The translations under genes were made by a program, and so were the position numbers. 64,000 nt of DNA from assembly GCF_019704555.1 (NCBI RefSeq), contig NZ_AP024745.1:6704501-6768500 (forward strand). Direction: 5' to 3'. Positions within the stretch are counted from its first letter, which is position 1; every line of letters starts with the position of its first letter. The notes under the pieces were generated by a model. It ran no database searches. It was not told the DNA's origin and saw only the letters and a list, made by a program, of their open reading frames with translations. Below, piece after piece: positions 8,411 to 16,702 of this stretch. The stretch comes from Actinoplanes sp. L3-i22 (GTDB lineage Bacteria > Actinomycetota > Actinomycetes > Mycobacteriales > Micromonosporaceae).

Positions 8411-9079
8411 TACCCGGCCGGCCGCCTGGCGTACGGCATGTTCGAGGGCCACCACCTCGTCGGTGTGGCGGTGCTCGGCGAGCCGATGCACCCGCGGGTC
8501 ATCACCAAACCGCTGCCGACGCTCGACAACCGCACCGCCGCCGAACTGTCCCGGGTGGTGCTCCTCGACGAGGTGCCGGCCAACGCCGAGTCGTGGTTCG
8601 TGCGCCGAGTCTTCCGGGACGCGGCCACCCAAGGCCTGCGCGGGATCGTCGCGTTCTCCGACCCGATGCCCCGCCCGCAGATCGGCATGCCCGGACACGT
8701 CGGGCACTTCTACCGTGCACTCGGCCTGGACTACTGCGGCCGCGCCACCCGGCGCACGCTCTCGTTCCTGCCCGACGGCACGGTGTTCTCCGACCGCTCC
8801 GCCCAGAAGATCCGAGGCGGTGAGCAGGGTGCCGCTGGGCAGATCCGGCGGCTCGTCGCGCTCGGCGCGACCCCGCCGCCGCCCGGCCTCGCCGACGCCG
8901 GCTGGCTCCGCGACGCCTTCGACGAGGTGCGCGTTCGGAAGGTCCGGCACCACGGCAATCACCGCTTCGTCGCCCGCACCGGCGACCGCGACGTCCGCCG
9001 CTGCACACCGCTCGGTCTGGCCAGTGAGCCCTACCCGCTGGCCGCCGACCCCACCCCCAAGGAGCTGATCAACGCATGA
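8411..9079 (+). pseudogene. Mom-like GNAT-type protein, 3' part
   Basis: Continuation of the reading frame cut at 260. The 222 residues start YPAGRLAYGMFEGHHLVGVAVLG and continue through LDNRTAAELSRVVLLDEVP, ESWFVRRVFRDAA, GIVAFSDP and GHFYRALGL, an acetyltransferase-like order of strand, cofactor loop and acceptor region. A TTG at 8399 could restart translation 12 bases upstream, but without the N-terminal 80 residues the fold would be incomplete. Phage Mu Mom uses a GNAT fold to modify adenine in DNA, so a DNA-modification role is possible; a plain acetyltransferase is the alternative. The stop overlaps the next start (ATGA), so an operon was interrupted. Confidence 0.75.
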
Positions 9080-9429
9080 ACAACCCGATCGCCGAGGCAT
9101 TCCGGCTGCTTCGCACCATGCACCCGACCGCGACCCGGATCGTGGTCGAGGACACCGAGGAGACGATCTGGCTGTGGGCCGTCCGCGGGCCCGCCGACGA
9201 GCTGCTGTGGTTCGACCAGGACAACTACGGCCATCACCCCGACGCCGACGCTCTCTGCGGCAGCCCCGAGTTGGACTACGCCCCCGAGGTCATCAGTGAG
9301 GTGGTGAACCTGCTGCTGAGGGGGCCCTACCCGAACGCCTTCGACGAGGCCTTCACCACCGACTACCTGCGGCTCCGGTACCCCGAGGATCGAACGCTGC
9401 TCAGCCTGAGGGCAGCTTCCAGTGGTTGA
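9076..9429 (+). CDS. Hypothetical protein, 117 residues
   Basis: The gene starts in an ATGA overlap with the split Mom-like gene, so it is coupled to it. The product is small, acidic and aromatic-rich (TRIVVEDTEETIWLWAVRGPADELLWFDQDNYGHH), with a periodic hydrophobic pattern suggesting a compact alpha/beta fold. I do not recognise the family. It may act with the interrupted gene; its expression now probably depends on transposon readthrough. Confidence 0.65.
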   Translation: MNNPIAEAFRLLRTMHPTATRIVVEDTEETIWLWAVRGPADELLWFDQDNYGHHPDADALCGSPELDYAPEVISEVVNLLLRGPYPNAFDEAFTTDYLRLRYPEDRTLLSLRAASSG

Positions 9430-10168
9430 TCACGACCATGTCGAAGCCGCAGGGTCCGTGACCTTGCGCAATCCGACCGGGCCGCGGCCTCGTCCCGCCG
9501 ACGCGGCCCGGTCCGGCGGCCCCGAATTCGTCGCGGTCGAACCCGGCTGGTGGGCAGTCTGCGTGTTCGGACTGCTCACCAAGCTCGGGTTCGAGCACCT
9601 CGACTTCCCGCATTACTGGGGTCGCCGCGGAGACGGCACCGCATGGCGGGTCGCCCGCCACGGCGACGTCCCGGACGGCACGTTCATCTTCACCAGCTGG
9701 CAGGAAGCCCGCGACACCGTCACCCAGGTGTACGGCGACGTGCAGAACCTGCGCCCGCTCATGGGGTGGATCGAAATCCCTTCCCAGAGCCAACGGATGC
9801 GCGCCGCCGATCGGCGCGCACCACGGTCCCGTCGGCCGGGCGACATTTACGCCTCCCGATCGGATCTGGCGCTCTCCCGGCGGATGTCACCGGACTCGTT
9901 CGCCGAGTACGTTGCCGTCGAGACCGCGCTGGGTGATTCATTCCAGCAGGACAAGCCCCTCGCCCTGGTCGAGGCGGCGCCGGGGCCCGGCAGTTTCGAC
10001 GTGCACTGGCTGACCTGCCCGCAATGCGGTGTTCCGGTCCTGGCCAGCACTCGCGAGCCGCACCGGGCGTGCCCCGCACATGCCGCACGAGGCGCCTGGA
10101 ATCTGCCGCGGCCGCGGCGCGCGGGCAACCGCCGATGCGTCCAGGCCAAAGCGCTGTTCGAGACCTGA
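9422..10168 (+). CDS. Hypothetical protein with C-terminal zinc-ribbon-like motif
   Basis: A 248-residue protein whose GTG start overlaps the end of the previous gene by eight bases. A structured N-terminal half (VAVEPGWWAVCVFGLLTKLGFEHLDFPHYWGR) is followed by an Arg-rich linker and a tail with LTCPQCGVPVLAS...HRACPAH, which could hold one zinc ion. I do not recognise the family; phage or plasmid origin is likely from the context. A later start is possible because the first 35 residues are low in complexity. Confidence 0.6.
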   Translation: MVDHDHVEAAGSVTLRNPTGPRPRPADAARSGGPEFVAVEPGWWAVCVFGLLTKLGFEHLDFPHYWGRRGDGTAWRVARHGDVPDGTFIFTSWQEARDTVTQVYGDVQNLRPLMGWIEIPSQSQRMRAADRRAPRSRRPGDIYASRSDLALSRRMSPDSFAEYVAVETALGDSFQQDKPLALVEAAPGPGSFDVHWLTCPQCGVPVLASTREPHRACPAHAARGAWNLPRPRRAGNRRCVQAKALFET

Positions 10169-10176
10169 CCTGTGTC

Positions 10177-10208
10177 CCGGCCCGGAGCGCCGGTGCGCTC
10201 CGGGCCGG
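10177..10208 (+). terminator. Perfect GC hairpin terminator
   Basis: CCGGCCCGGAGCGC (10177-10190) pairs perfectly with GCGCTCCGGGCCGG (10195-10208) around a 4-base loop, nine bases after the stop of the preceding gene. No T-tract is seen. Confidence 0.75.
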
Positions 10209-10255
10209 CTCACCTCACGACATCCGATATCACCACACCAGGAGGGAAAACCATC

Positions 10256-10612
10256 ATGGACGACCGCGACGAACGGATCGCGTTGCCGATCGAGCTGCCG
10301 CACGGGGTGAGCGCGCCCCTGTCGACGCACGCCGCGGGCCAGGCCATCGCGCTGCGCGGCAGCCGCAACGAGGTCGAGACACTACTGGTCAAGGCGCTGG
10401 CCGACCTCACCGGCGACTCGATGATCGCGGAGTTGACCGCCGACGAGATCGTGTGCGTGATCCGGACTCTCGGCGAGTGCAGCGCCATCGGTCTCGACGT
10501 CGACCTGGTCGACGAGTTGAGCGAGCGGCAGCAAACCGTCGCCGACCGGGTCGGCCAGCTGTGGTCAGCTGACGTCCACGGCCACGACATGAACGCCGGC
10601 GAGCCGCGATGA
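10256..10612 (+). CDS. Hypothetical protein, 118 residues
   Basis: The ATG at 10256 is preceded by AGGAGGG at ideal spacing, which decides the start against an upstream in-frame ATG. The protein is acidic and largely helical (VETLLVKALADLTGDSMIAELTADEIVCVIRTL, IGLDVDLVDELSERQQTVADRVG). No domain is recognised. It stands alone after a strong terminator. Confidence 0.7.
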   Translation: MDDRDERIALPIELPHGVSAPLSTHAAGQAIALRGSRNEVETLLVKALADLTGDSMIAELTADEIVCVIRTLGECSAIGLDVDLVDELSERQQTVADRVGQLWSADVHGHDMNAGEPR

Positions 10613-11029
10613 GCTCAAATGGCTGGTGGAGATCGTTTGTGACGGTCCCGGCGCTGCTGCGTGCCCGGACTCCGCTGCACGTGCGGACTATGGGTCCGCC
10701 AAAGAGGTACGCGTCCTGATTTGCGAGCAGGGCTGAGCGGGGCGGGGCTCCCGGGCGGCAACGACCGATGCCCGCAGTGCCGCAGTGCAACGCAGTCGAC
10801 GGCGCGGGACCTCGAGTCCCGATGGATGCGCGGGCCCGCCCGCAGGAGCAGCACAAATGTGTAAGGAGAGTGCAGGATGATCCGCTCACCGCGGTGATCC
10901 CGGATCCGGGCGGCGGCCGCCGATACACTCCAGGCACGCTCCTGGGCGGTGCCACCGCTCGAGGACCCTGGTCGCGGCAGGCGGGCCGGCCCGGGGCGGA
11001 GCCTGATCCGTGGATGGTGTGGGGAGCCG
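10613..11029 (+). other. Intergenic stretch with possible small frames
   Basis: About 415 bases without a firm gene. A 36-codon frame at 10609-10719 starts in an ATGA overlap with the preceding stop. A 67-codon frame at 10661-10864 encodes CTCGLW and DRCPQC motifs that could form a zinc ribbon, but no ribosome site supports it. Neither is convincing enough to call. Confidence 0.4.
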
Positions 11030-12166
11030 ATGAAGACCTGGGATGTCGACGGCCGGACCGCCACCAATAGGGCCGGCGCCGCCGAGCATTTGGGCCTCAG
11101 CCCGGCCACGATCGACATGTACGCGTCACCGACCGGTCAGCGCCGCTACGGGTTCCCGGCGCCGCTACCCGGCGGGGCCGGCCTGCCCCAGCTGTTCGAC
11201 CTGCAGGCGCTCGAGGCGTTCGCGGCGGACCGGCGGCCCGGCCGTCAGCAGGCGCCCGGGGCCGGCCAAGCCGACACATCCGCTCAGAGCGCAGGAGCAC
11301 CTGACGACCTGGTCGACTCTCGCGGTTTCGCGAAATTGATTGGCGTCAAACCCGACACTTTTCACCGGTACCTAACCGACTCCTGGACGGCCTGGAATCA
11401 GGACCGCGAGGGGTATCTGCCGCGGCCGGACAACTGGCCGGGCCGGGCTGCGAGCCTGACAGATCAGGTCACCGAACGGCTGCCGGAGGTCGCGACCCGG
11501 TGGGCGACGGACAGCGGTGAAGTGGTCAACGAGGCGGCCGTCGCCGCTCGCCTGGGACGCGACCTCACGACGGTGCGCCGCTATCGGTCCGCCTCACACC
11601 GGCCGCAGGACTTCCCTGGGCCGGTCCAGGGCCGACTCGACGGACAGGTGGTGTACGAGGCGGCCGCTGTTGACGCCGTGGCCCCCGCCGGGCCGGCCCG
11701 GCGCGGGCGCCCCCGTACGCCGGCGCTGATCTTCTGCGCGCGGACCCCGGCACGGCGGCTGGTCAATCAGCCCGGTATCGGCCAACTGATGGGGGTCGCA
11801 CCTGCCACGGTCGTCCGCTACGCGACGTCGGAAACGCACGGCTTCCCGAACCCGGTGGAAGGCCCGGTCCAGCACGGACCGTGGTACGAACTCTCCGACG
11901 TTCTCGTGTTCGCGGCCCAGTGGGCGACGACGCATCCGATGTGGCTGCGATCCACTGTCGCTGCGTGGTCGTCCGGCGACAGGAAACGCACCGGCGGCCG
12001 GAAACCGGGCCCCCGTCCCACGGCCGCCGATCTGCGGGCCGTGCTGGCTGATGCCGAGACAGCCGGCGAGCAGCTAACCGTCGCGGAGGTCGCCGGGCGG
12101 CTCAGCGAGCGGTTGGGCACCGACGTCAGCGCGCAGGTGGTCCGCCGGCTCAAACGGGCGCTCTGA
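11030..12166 (+). CDS. Protein of four tandem excisionase-like HTH units
   Basis: A 378-residue protein with ATG at 11030 preceded by GGGGAG. It contains four related units, each a helix-turn-helix of MerR/AlpA type followed by a wing that names a residue-rich turn: NRAGAAEHLGLSPATIDMYAS (about 10-30), DSRGFAKLIGVKPDTFHRYLT (about 100), NEAAVAARLGRDLTTVRRYRS (about 163) and NQPGIGQLMGVAPATVVRYAT (about 245). The tail (RKPGPRPTAADLRAVL...VAGRLSERLG...VVRRLKRAL) is shared with the protein at 18665. The repeated DNA-recognition units suggest binding to an array of sites, as in partition, replication control or transcription of a mobile element. The exact role is unknown. Confidence 0.75.
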   Translation: MKTWDVDGRTATNRAGAAEHLGLSPATIDMYASPTGQRRYGFPAPLPGGAGLPQLFDLQALEAFAADRRPGRQQAPGAGQADTSAQSAGAPDDLVDSRGFAKLIGVKPDTFHRYLTDSWTAWNQDREGYLPRPDNWPGRAASLTDQVTERLPEVATRWATDSGEVVNEAAVAARLGRDLTTVRRYRSASHRPQDFPGPVQGRLDGQVVYEAAAVDAVAPAGPARRGRPRTPALIFCARTPARRLVNQPGIGQLMGVAPATVVRYATSETHGFPNPVEGPVQHGPWYELSDVLVFAAQWATTHPMWLRSTVAAWSSGDRKRTGGRKPGPRPTAADLRAVLADAETAGEQLTVAEVAGRLSERLGTDVSAQVVRRLKRAL

Positions 12167-12328
12167 GTCTCCTCGGCACGGTGGCGCTACCGGTAGCGGT
12201 TGGCACTACGGCCCTGGTCAGGCGCATTCCGGCTGAAGCGACCGTGGGTAGCGACACCGTCCTGACCGGCTGCACCGATCACACCGCCGGCCCGCACACC
12301 GCGCCGGGCCAGCCGTGTCCGGCCTCGT

Positions 12329-12644
12329 TCCTCCACCAGCGCACTGATCACCGAGACCGGGCTGCGCCGCGACGTCGTCTACGAGCACCCGGAACTCGTC
12401 GACGAGTTCAAGGCCGGGATCAGGGCCCAGTACTCCGCCCCGGTGGCGTTCCAACACCCTCACCGCCCAGAACACCGCGCTCGCCGCCCCTAAGCAGCAG
12501 CTGGGTGAAGAGCAGGCGACCGCGAGCACCCTGCGTAAGGCGTTCGCGGAGCTGTCGCTGGAACTGAAGCAAGCCCGCGAAGAGCTCGCCGACATCAGCG
12601 AGGTGATCCCGCTGCACCGCCCCGGCCGCGACGGGACGCGCTGA
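12329..12644 (+). pseudogene. Decayed DUF6262/TnpC-like gene with frameshift
   Basis: One frame (from 12329) gives SALITETGLRRDVVYEHPELVDEFKAG, then a different frame, from about 12450, gives LTAQNTALAAPKQQLGEE and KQAREELADISEVIPLH before TGA at 12642. The pieces match the HTH, coiled coil and VPLH tail order of the TnpC-like protein at 5755 (which has LTAENAELREAL and VVPLHP). The frame changes and no start codon was found, so the gene is dead. It is the trace of a second Tn554-type element. Confidence 0.7.
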
Positions 12645-12849
12645 CACATCCATGCCCTTGGGCCCGGCCGCCCGGCGGCGTAAACTGCGCGGTGGCACGG
12701 CTACGCGTGCCCGCTCCGAGTCATGCCGGCCCACGTCCGGCACGGCGGCGAAGACAAGGTTCCCACCCGAATCGCGTAGCAGCGTTTCGCCAGGTCAGTC
12801 ATGTACCCACGGCGGGACCGGACGTGGGACGTCCCGTGAGACGGAGCAC

Positions 12850-13794
12850 ATGATGACCCGTAACCGCCGCCGCAAGACCGCAATCCGCGCCCGGCAGGCC
12901 GAGACCGGAACCCCGTACCTGGTGGCCCGCCGGCAGCTCGCCGAACCCGCTTCGGCCGCACCGGCGTCTGCCATTAAGCCGCCCGCCGGAGTCGAGATCC
13001 TCCCTCCCCTGGCCTCCTGGACCCGGCCGCATGACTGCCGCTGGTGGGCCGAGACGACAGCCGCCCACGGCCCGCTGATGGCCGTGACCATCAGCGGCGC
13101 CGACCGCTGGTGGGAGCTGGACGACTTGGCCCGGGAGGTCGCCGGCGCGATACAGGACCGCCCGGCCCAGGAGCGAGGCCTGTGGACCAACCACGGCCGG
13201 TACTACGTGACCAAGCGGGAACACCTGGCCGGCATCGCTGCGGCCTTGGACGCCGCCGGCGCGCTGCCGCGGCTGACCGTCCGCGCCGTTCCTGACGCGT
13301 CTCGCTGCGAGCACACCAGCTGCCGCCGTCGCCGCGGCGAGCCGCCTGTCCAGGGCACCGCCATACGCCGGCCAGCCACGCCGCCGTCAGTGGTGTTCGG
13401 GCCGATGCCCAGCCTCACCGAGGTGATGGAACAGCACCCGCTGCTCACCTACTTCGGCTTCGGCGTGTCCTGGCGCCGGGGTCAGACGGCCGAGGAACGC
13501 CGAGCCGAGCTCGCCGACGGGCGCACCATGCTGGCTCGGTACGAGGATTCGGTCCGGGAGATCGCCGACTGGCTGCGGGACAACGTCACGCCGATCAAGA
13601 CGCCCACGGTCGGCAGCTACGGCATGAAGCACGTGGTCGAGAACACGATCGGCCGGTACGTGTCCAACGGCGAGTTGATCGCCGCAGCCCTGATCGCCGG
13701 CTACCCCCACCGGCACATCGACGGCCCGAACGCCGATTTCGGCATGAGCGCCCGAGACGTCGACCGGCTCCGCAAGGCGGCACGCACTGCCTGA
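12850..13794 (+). CDS. Hypothetical protein with basic N-terminal RxxRxxxxxTGxPY motif
   Basis: A 314-residue protein starting at ATG 12850 after GGAG; a second ATG follows immediately. The N-terminus (RRRKTAIRARQAETGTPYLVARRQL) is a motif I recall from many actinomycete plasmid and integrative-element proteins. The middle is a mixed fold (DCRWWAETTAAHGPLMAVTISGADRWWELDDL), there is a Cys-rich basic linker, and the C-terminal 100 residues are helical (GSYGMKHVVENTIGRYVSNGELIAAALIAGYPH). Function unknown. A hairpin terminator follows. Confidence 0.7.
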   Translation: MMTRNRRRKTAIRARQAETGTPYLVARRQLAEPASAAPASAIKPPAGVEILPPLASWTRPHDCRWWAETTAAHGPLMAVTISGADRWWELDDLAREVAGAIQDRPAQERGLWTNHGRYYVTKREHLAGIAAALDAAGALPRLTVRAVPDASRCEHTSCRRRRGEPPVQGTAIRRPATPPSVVFGPMPSLTEVMEQHPLLTYFGFGVSWRRGQTAEERRAELADGRTMLARYEDSVREIADWLRDNVTPIKTPTVGSYGMKHVVENTIGRYVSNGELIAAALIAGYPHRHIDGPNADFGMSARDVDRLRKAARTA

Positions 13795-13821
13795 GACTGC
13801 GGCTTTCGAGGTTTCTGACGT

Positions 13822-13861
13822 CTGGCCCCCGTGCAACCCTCGGGTTCTGCGTGGGGGCCAG
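13822..13861 (+). terminator. Two-tier hairpin terminator
   Basis: CTGGCCCCC (13822-13830) pairs with GGGGGCCAG (13853-13861), enclosing an inner AACCC/GGGTT stem. It begins 27 bases after the preceding stop codon. Confidence 0.7.
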
Positions 13862-14856
13862 TTCAGAGCGGTGCGGCGAAACACCGAAACCACATCTGAT
13901 CAGGCTGGCACGCCGCCTGTAGATGCTGCCACGGGCTGAGCAGCACCCGTTCCCCGCGCCGAGCGGCCGGAGCGGTCGGGCACCGTCGTGGGCGCTCGAC
14001 CGGGTTGACGAAATCCGGGAGTGGAACGTCAACCGGCCGGGGCAAGGCGTGGGCGGTGGGCGTCCCCGCGTCGTGAGCCCGACCGAACAGCCCTCGACCG
14101 GCCCGAGTAGCCCAGGCAGTCGCTGCCGGCGCTTCCCGCATGCCGGAGCCACGGAACGCTCCGAGTCAGCCTCCCGGCACTCCGCCCCCCTGAGGTATCA
14201 CCCCAGGTGCGGGTGCAGATCAACTGCGCGGCGTTGTCTTGACCTGGACACTACGGCCGGGCCCATCGCGGCGAGCGGTCGGCGAGACGGGCACACCACC
14301 GGCCCCGGGGATTCCGCCGTGCCGCACCCCGCGGCGGCTACCGCGAATGCGCTGCTGGCTGGCACATCAAGCGTCATTCAGGCGGCCCGCCCGGTCGTGC
14401 ACCGTCGGCTGCGCCCGCAGCGATGTAGCGGCCGGGCAGCAGGTCCCTTCCCCGGGTGCGTGCCGGCTCCGGGCCCGCCGCTCGCCCCGGATGCGGTCGC
14501 CGACGAACGCCGGACCAGCGCCGCGCCTCGAACCCTGAGCGCACCCTGCGGGCACTGTCGGCTCCGGCGGGGCGGCGGCGGTGACCAGGCACCTGAGGCC
14601 ACAGCGACGAGCGGACCCGGTGGGCGATGGCCTGTCGTTATACCTCGAGCACGCCCTGGTCACCGGGCGCCAGCCGGTCCGGATCGGATTCCTCCCCGCC
14701 CTGTAATTTCATCTAAGATAGGGGTATCATTATAGGCAGCGGGTGAGTTGCCGGTCAGGCCGGCGCTTGCTCTGCATCAGCTCCGGGTGGCCGTGCGCCG
14801 AGATCAGCTCCGCGCGGCCACCCGGCTCAAACACACCACGGGCGGGGAGTGACGGC
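13862..14856 (+). other. Long intergenic region upstream of dpdA
   Basis: Nearly 1 kb with no supportable gene. A 270-codon rightward frame (13923-14735) is Arg/Pro/Ser-rich, has no ribosome site and shows no domain, so it is taken as a chance frame. The right end turns AT-rich and holds the duplicated GGGGTATCATTATA motif at 14721. Confidence 0.5.
14721..14734 (+). promoter_or_regulatory. Promoter-like motif, copy 1
   Basis: GGGGTATCATTATA occurs here, 123 bases before the dpdA start, and again at 20222 before the membrane-protein gene. TATCAT or TATAGG could serve as a -10 box. AT-rich words of this kind are rare in this sequence, so the repeat is unlikely to be chance. Confidence 0.55.
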
Positions 14857-16344
14857 ATGGTGCTCAGGACCAGTTACCGGCGCGAAGGCGAGGCCGGCTG
14901 GGTGGGCGTGCTGCGCGACGGCCGGGCCCCGGTCGTTGAGTGCGGACATCGTCACCACCACCGCGACCTGTCCACCAGCCGGGGTGAGGCCGCCCAGGTG
15001 TGCGCCCGGATGATCCTGCGGGGCGCCGAGAACGACGCCGCCGCCCGCGACCGCGCCCACCGCCTGCGGACCGCGTGGCAGGCCCTCGCCTCGGCCGGAG
15101 GCTTCCACGTTCCGGTGTCCACGGTGGAGAGCGCCAAGTATCAGGGGTCGTTCGCCCGGCACGCGCGCACCTGCGCGGAGCGGCTCGCGGACCAGGTCCG
15201 CGCGGACGGCGATGACGTGCAGGTGCTCGTGCTTTCCGCGTTGCACGGCCTGGTCGCCCTGGACGACGTGCTGGATCCGTACGACGTCGAACTCGGCGAT
15301 CCGGGCAGCATCACCCGCGACCAGCTCGCCGTCCAGGCCCAGTTGTACGGCCTCGACGGGGACGGCAGCACGGTGCAGTTGTTCCTGGCCAACGACTACG
15401 ACCGGCTGCTGTCCGCGGCACTACAGAGTTTGTACGTCTACCCGCTGTCCGGGTTCGAGGGATGCGCCGGCAACGGCGAGCAGCGCCGGGTCTTGTCGCT
15501 GGCCAGCCGGCCCGACACCCCCGAGGCCGGCACCGGGTCCGCGGGGCTGCAGGTCTGGGTCGGCGCGGACGCCAGCGGCTTCGCCTGGGGTCAGAAGATT
15601 CTGGTCAACTACGGCCGGCTCCGTGAGGTGGTCACCCTGCCGGTCGCGCTCGCCGCCTGGGTGTGCGACAGCCGCGCCTTCACTGAGATCGGCCAGTACC
15701 AGGGGTGGCGGTTCACCGCCCGGCAGTACGCCGCCGATCTTCTCCGGTTCGCTGCCGAGATCGGCAAGCTGCAGTGGGCCGCGCCGATGGACTGGCCGGC
15801 GTCCGCGGCACTGCTGGCCATCACCGGGCTGACCGAAGACGTGCACCAGGACTACACCACGGACTCGGTGATCGAGCTGCGGCACCTGGTCGACGGGAAG
15901 GTACACATCATTCCGGTGGTCACCGGCACCACCCTCGACGGCTACCTTCGGCACGGCGCGAAGTACGCGGCCGCTGGCATCGACCTCACCCGGGAACCGC
16001 TGGTCGGGATCGGCGCCCTCGTCGGCCGGCCAGCGGCCGAAGCCGCCGCGATCGTGCGGGCCCTGCACGCGGCCGGTGTCACCAGGCTGCACGGGCTCGG
16101 CGTCAAAAACGAGGTCGTGGAACTGGTAGGACCACTGCTGACCAGTATCGACTCGGCCAACTGGAGCCGGGACGCCCGCTACGAGGTGGGCCGGTGCCCG
16201 CACGGTGAGGCATCCGGTGTCGTCTGGGAGGCCAACTGCCCGATCGCCGCGGCCGAGTTCGCGGCGGCGCAGCGTGACCTCGCCTCCGGGCGGCCGGTGC
16301 AGGAGATGTTGCCCCTGTTCGCTGGCATGGGTACGCCCCGATGA
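14857..16344 (+). CDS. dpdA: DUF6884-DpdA fusion, 7-deazaguanine DNA modification transglycosylase
   Basis: A 495-residue protein; ATG 14857 follows GGGGAG. Residues about 90-185 are DUF6884-like (VLVLSALHGLVALDDVLDPYDVELG). Residues about 225-440 match the TGT-like DpdA family: VCDSRAFTEIGQYQGWR (Asp about 270), WAAPMDWPASAALLAITGL, HQDYTTDSVIELRHL, VVTGTTLDGYLRH, PLVGIGALVGR, LHGLGVKNEVV and SIDSANWSRDAR. DpdA exchanges guanine in DNA for preQ0, a 7-deazaguanine base. The tail has CPHGEASG...NCP, a possible metal site. TGT enzymes have DSGGF where this has DSRAF. The required preQ0 could come from queCDE at 52733-54932. Confidence 0.8.
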   Translation: MVLRTSYRREGEAGWVGVLRDGRAPVVECGHRHHHRDLSTSRGEAAQVCARMILRGAENDAAARDRAHRLRTAWQALASAGGFHVPVSTVESAKYQGSFARHARTCAERLADQVRADGDDVQVLVLSALHGLVALDDVLDPYDVELGDPGSITRDQLAVQAQLYGLDGDGSTVQLFLANDYDRLLSAALQSLYVYPLSGFEGCAGNGEQRRVLSLASRPDTPEAGTGSAGLQVWVGADASGFAWGQKILVNYGRLREVVTLPVALAAWVCDSRAFTEIGQYQGWRFTARQYAADLLRFAAEIGKLQWAAPMDWPASAALLAITGLTEDVHQDYTTDSVIELRHLVDGKVHIIPVVTGTTLDGYLRHGAKYAAAGIDLTREPLVGIGALVGRPAAEAAAIVRALHAAGVTRLHGLGVKNEVVELVGPLLTSIDSANWSRDARYEVGRCPHGEASGVVWEANCPIAAAEFAAAQRDLASGRPVQEMLPLFAGMGTPR

Positions 16345-16600
16345 TCGGCATGTCCGGAGCCAGGGCGCTGCGCACCGAGACCGATCTGCTGCGGACCCTC
16401 ACAACAGGTACATACCGGCTGCAGGAATTGCACCAAGTTGCGGAACAGGTCAGGGTCGCCGACCGGCGCCGGCGGCCGCACGGTCATCCAGGACGGGCAG
16501 CAGCAGTACAAGCGGCCTGTCCGGTCCGCGTTGCAAGCGCCGCGGCGGCAGGGCCGGGCGCTTGCGCGAGGTGGCGCGGGCCTGGGCCCAGCCGCGCTTC
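16341..16600 (+). pseudogene. Frameshifted winged-helix gene coupled to dpdA
   Basis: Starts in an ATGA overlap with dpdA. The first frame gives LRTETDLLRTLTTGTYRLQELHQVAEQ, and after about 16460 the sense continues in another frame as GGRTVIQDGQQQYKRPVRSALQAPRRQGRA. Together they read like a winged-helix domain of the kind that places a DGxxxYRRRVRSALQ helix after the first helices. A single frame change in the middle breaks it, unless it is a sequencing error or programmed. Function unknown; a DNA-binding partner of DpdA is possible. Confidence 0.6.
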
Positions 16601-16702
16601 CCCTGTTCGCGGCCGTAGGCGCCCCGCAGTTGCCGCGACGGCCAGCTGGTGAGGGCGCTGCGGCCCAAGCAGCCGCGCCGTCGCGCGCTCGGGTATCGGG
16701 TG

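Noticed and set aside
13923..14735. Plus-strand frame of 270 codons
   Set aside because: Pro/Arg/Ser-rich, no ribosome site, no regular secondary-structure pattern.
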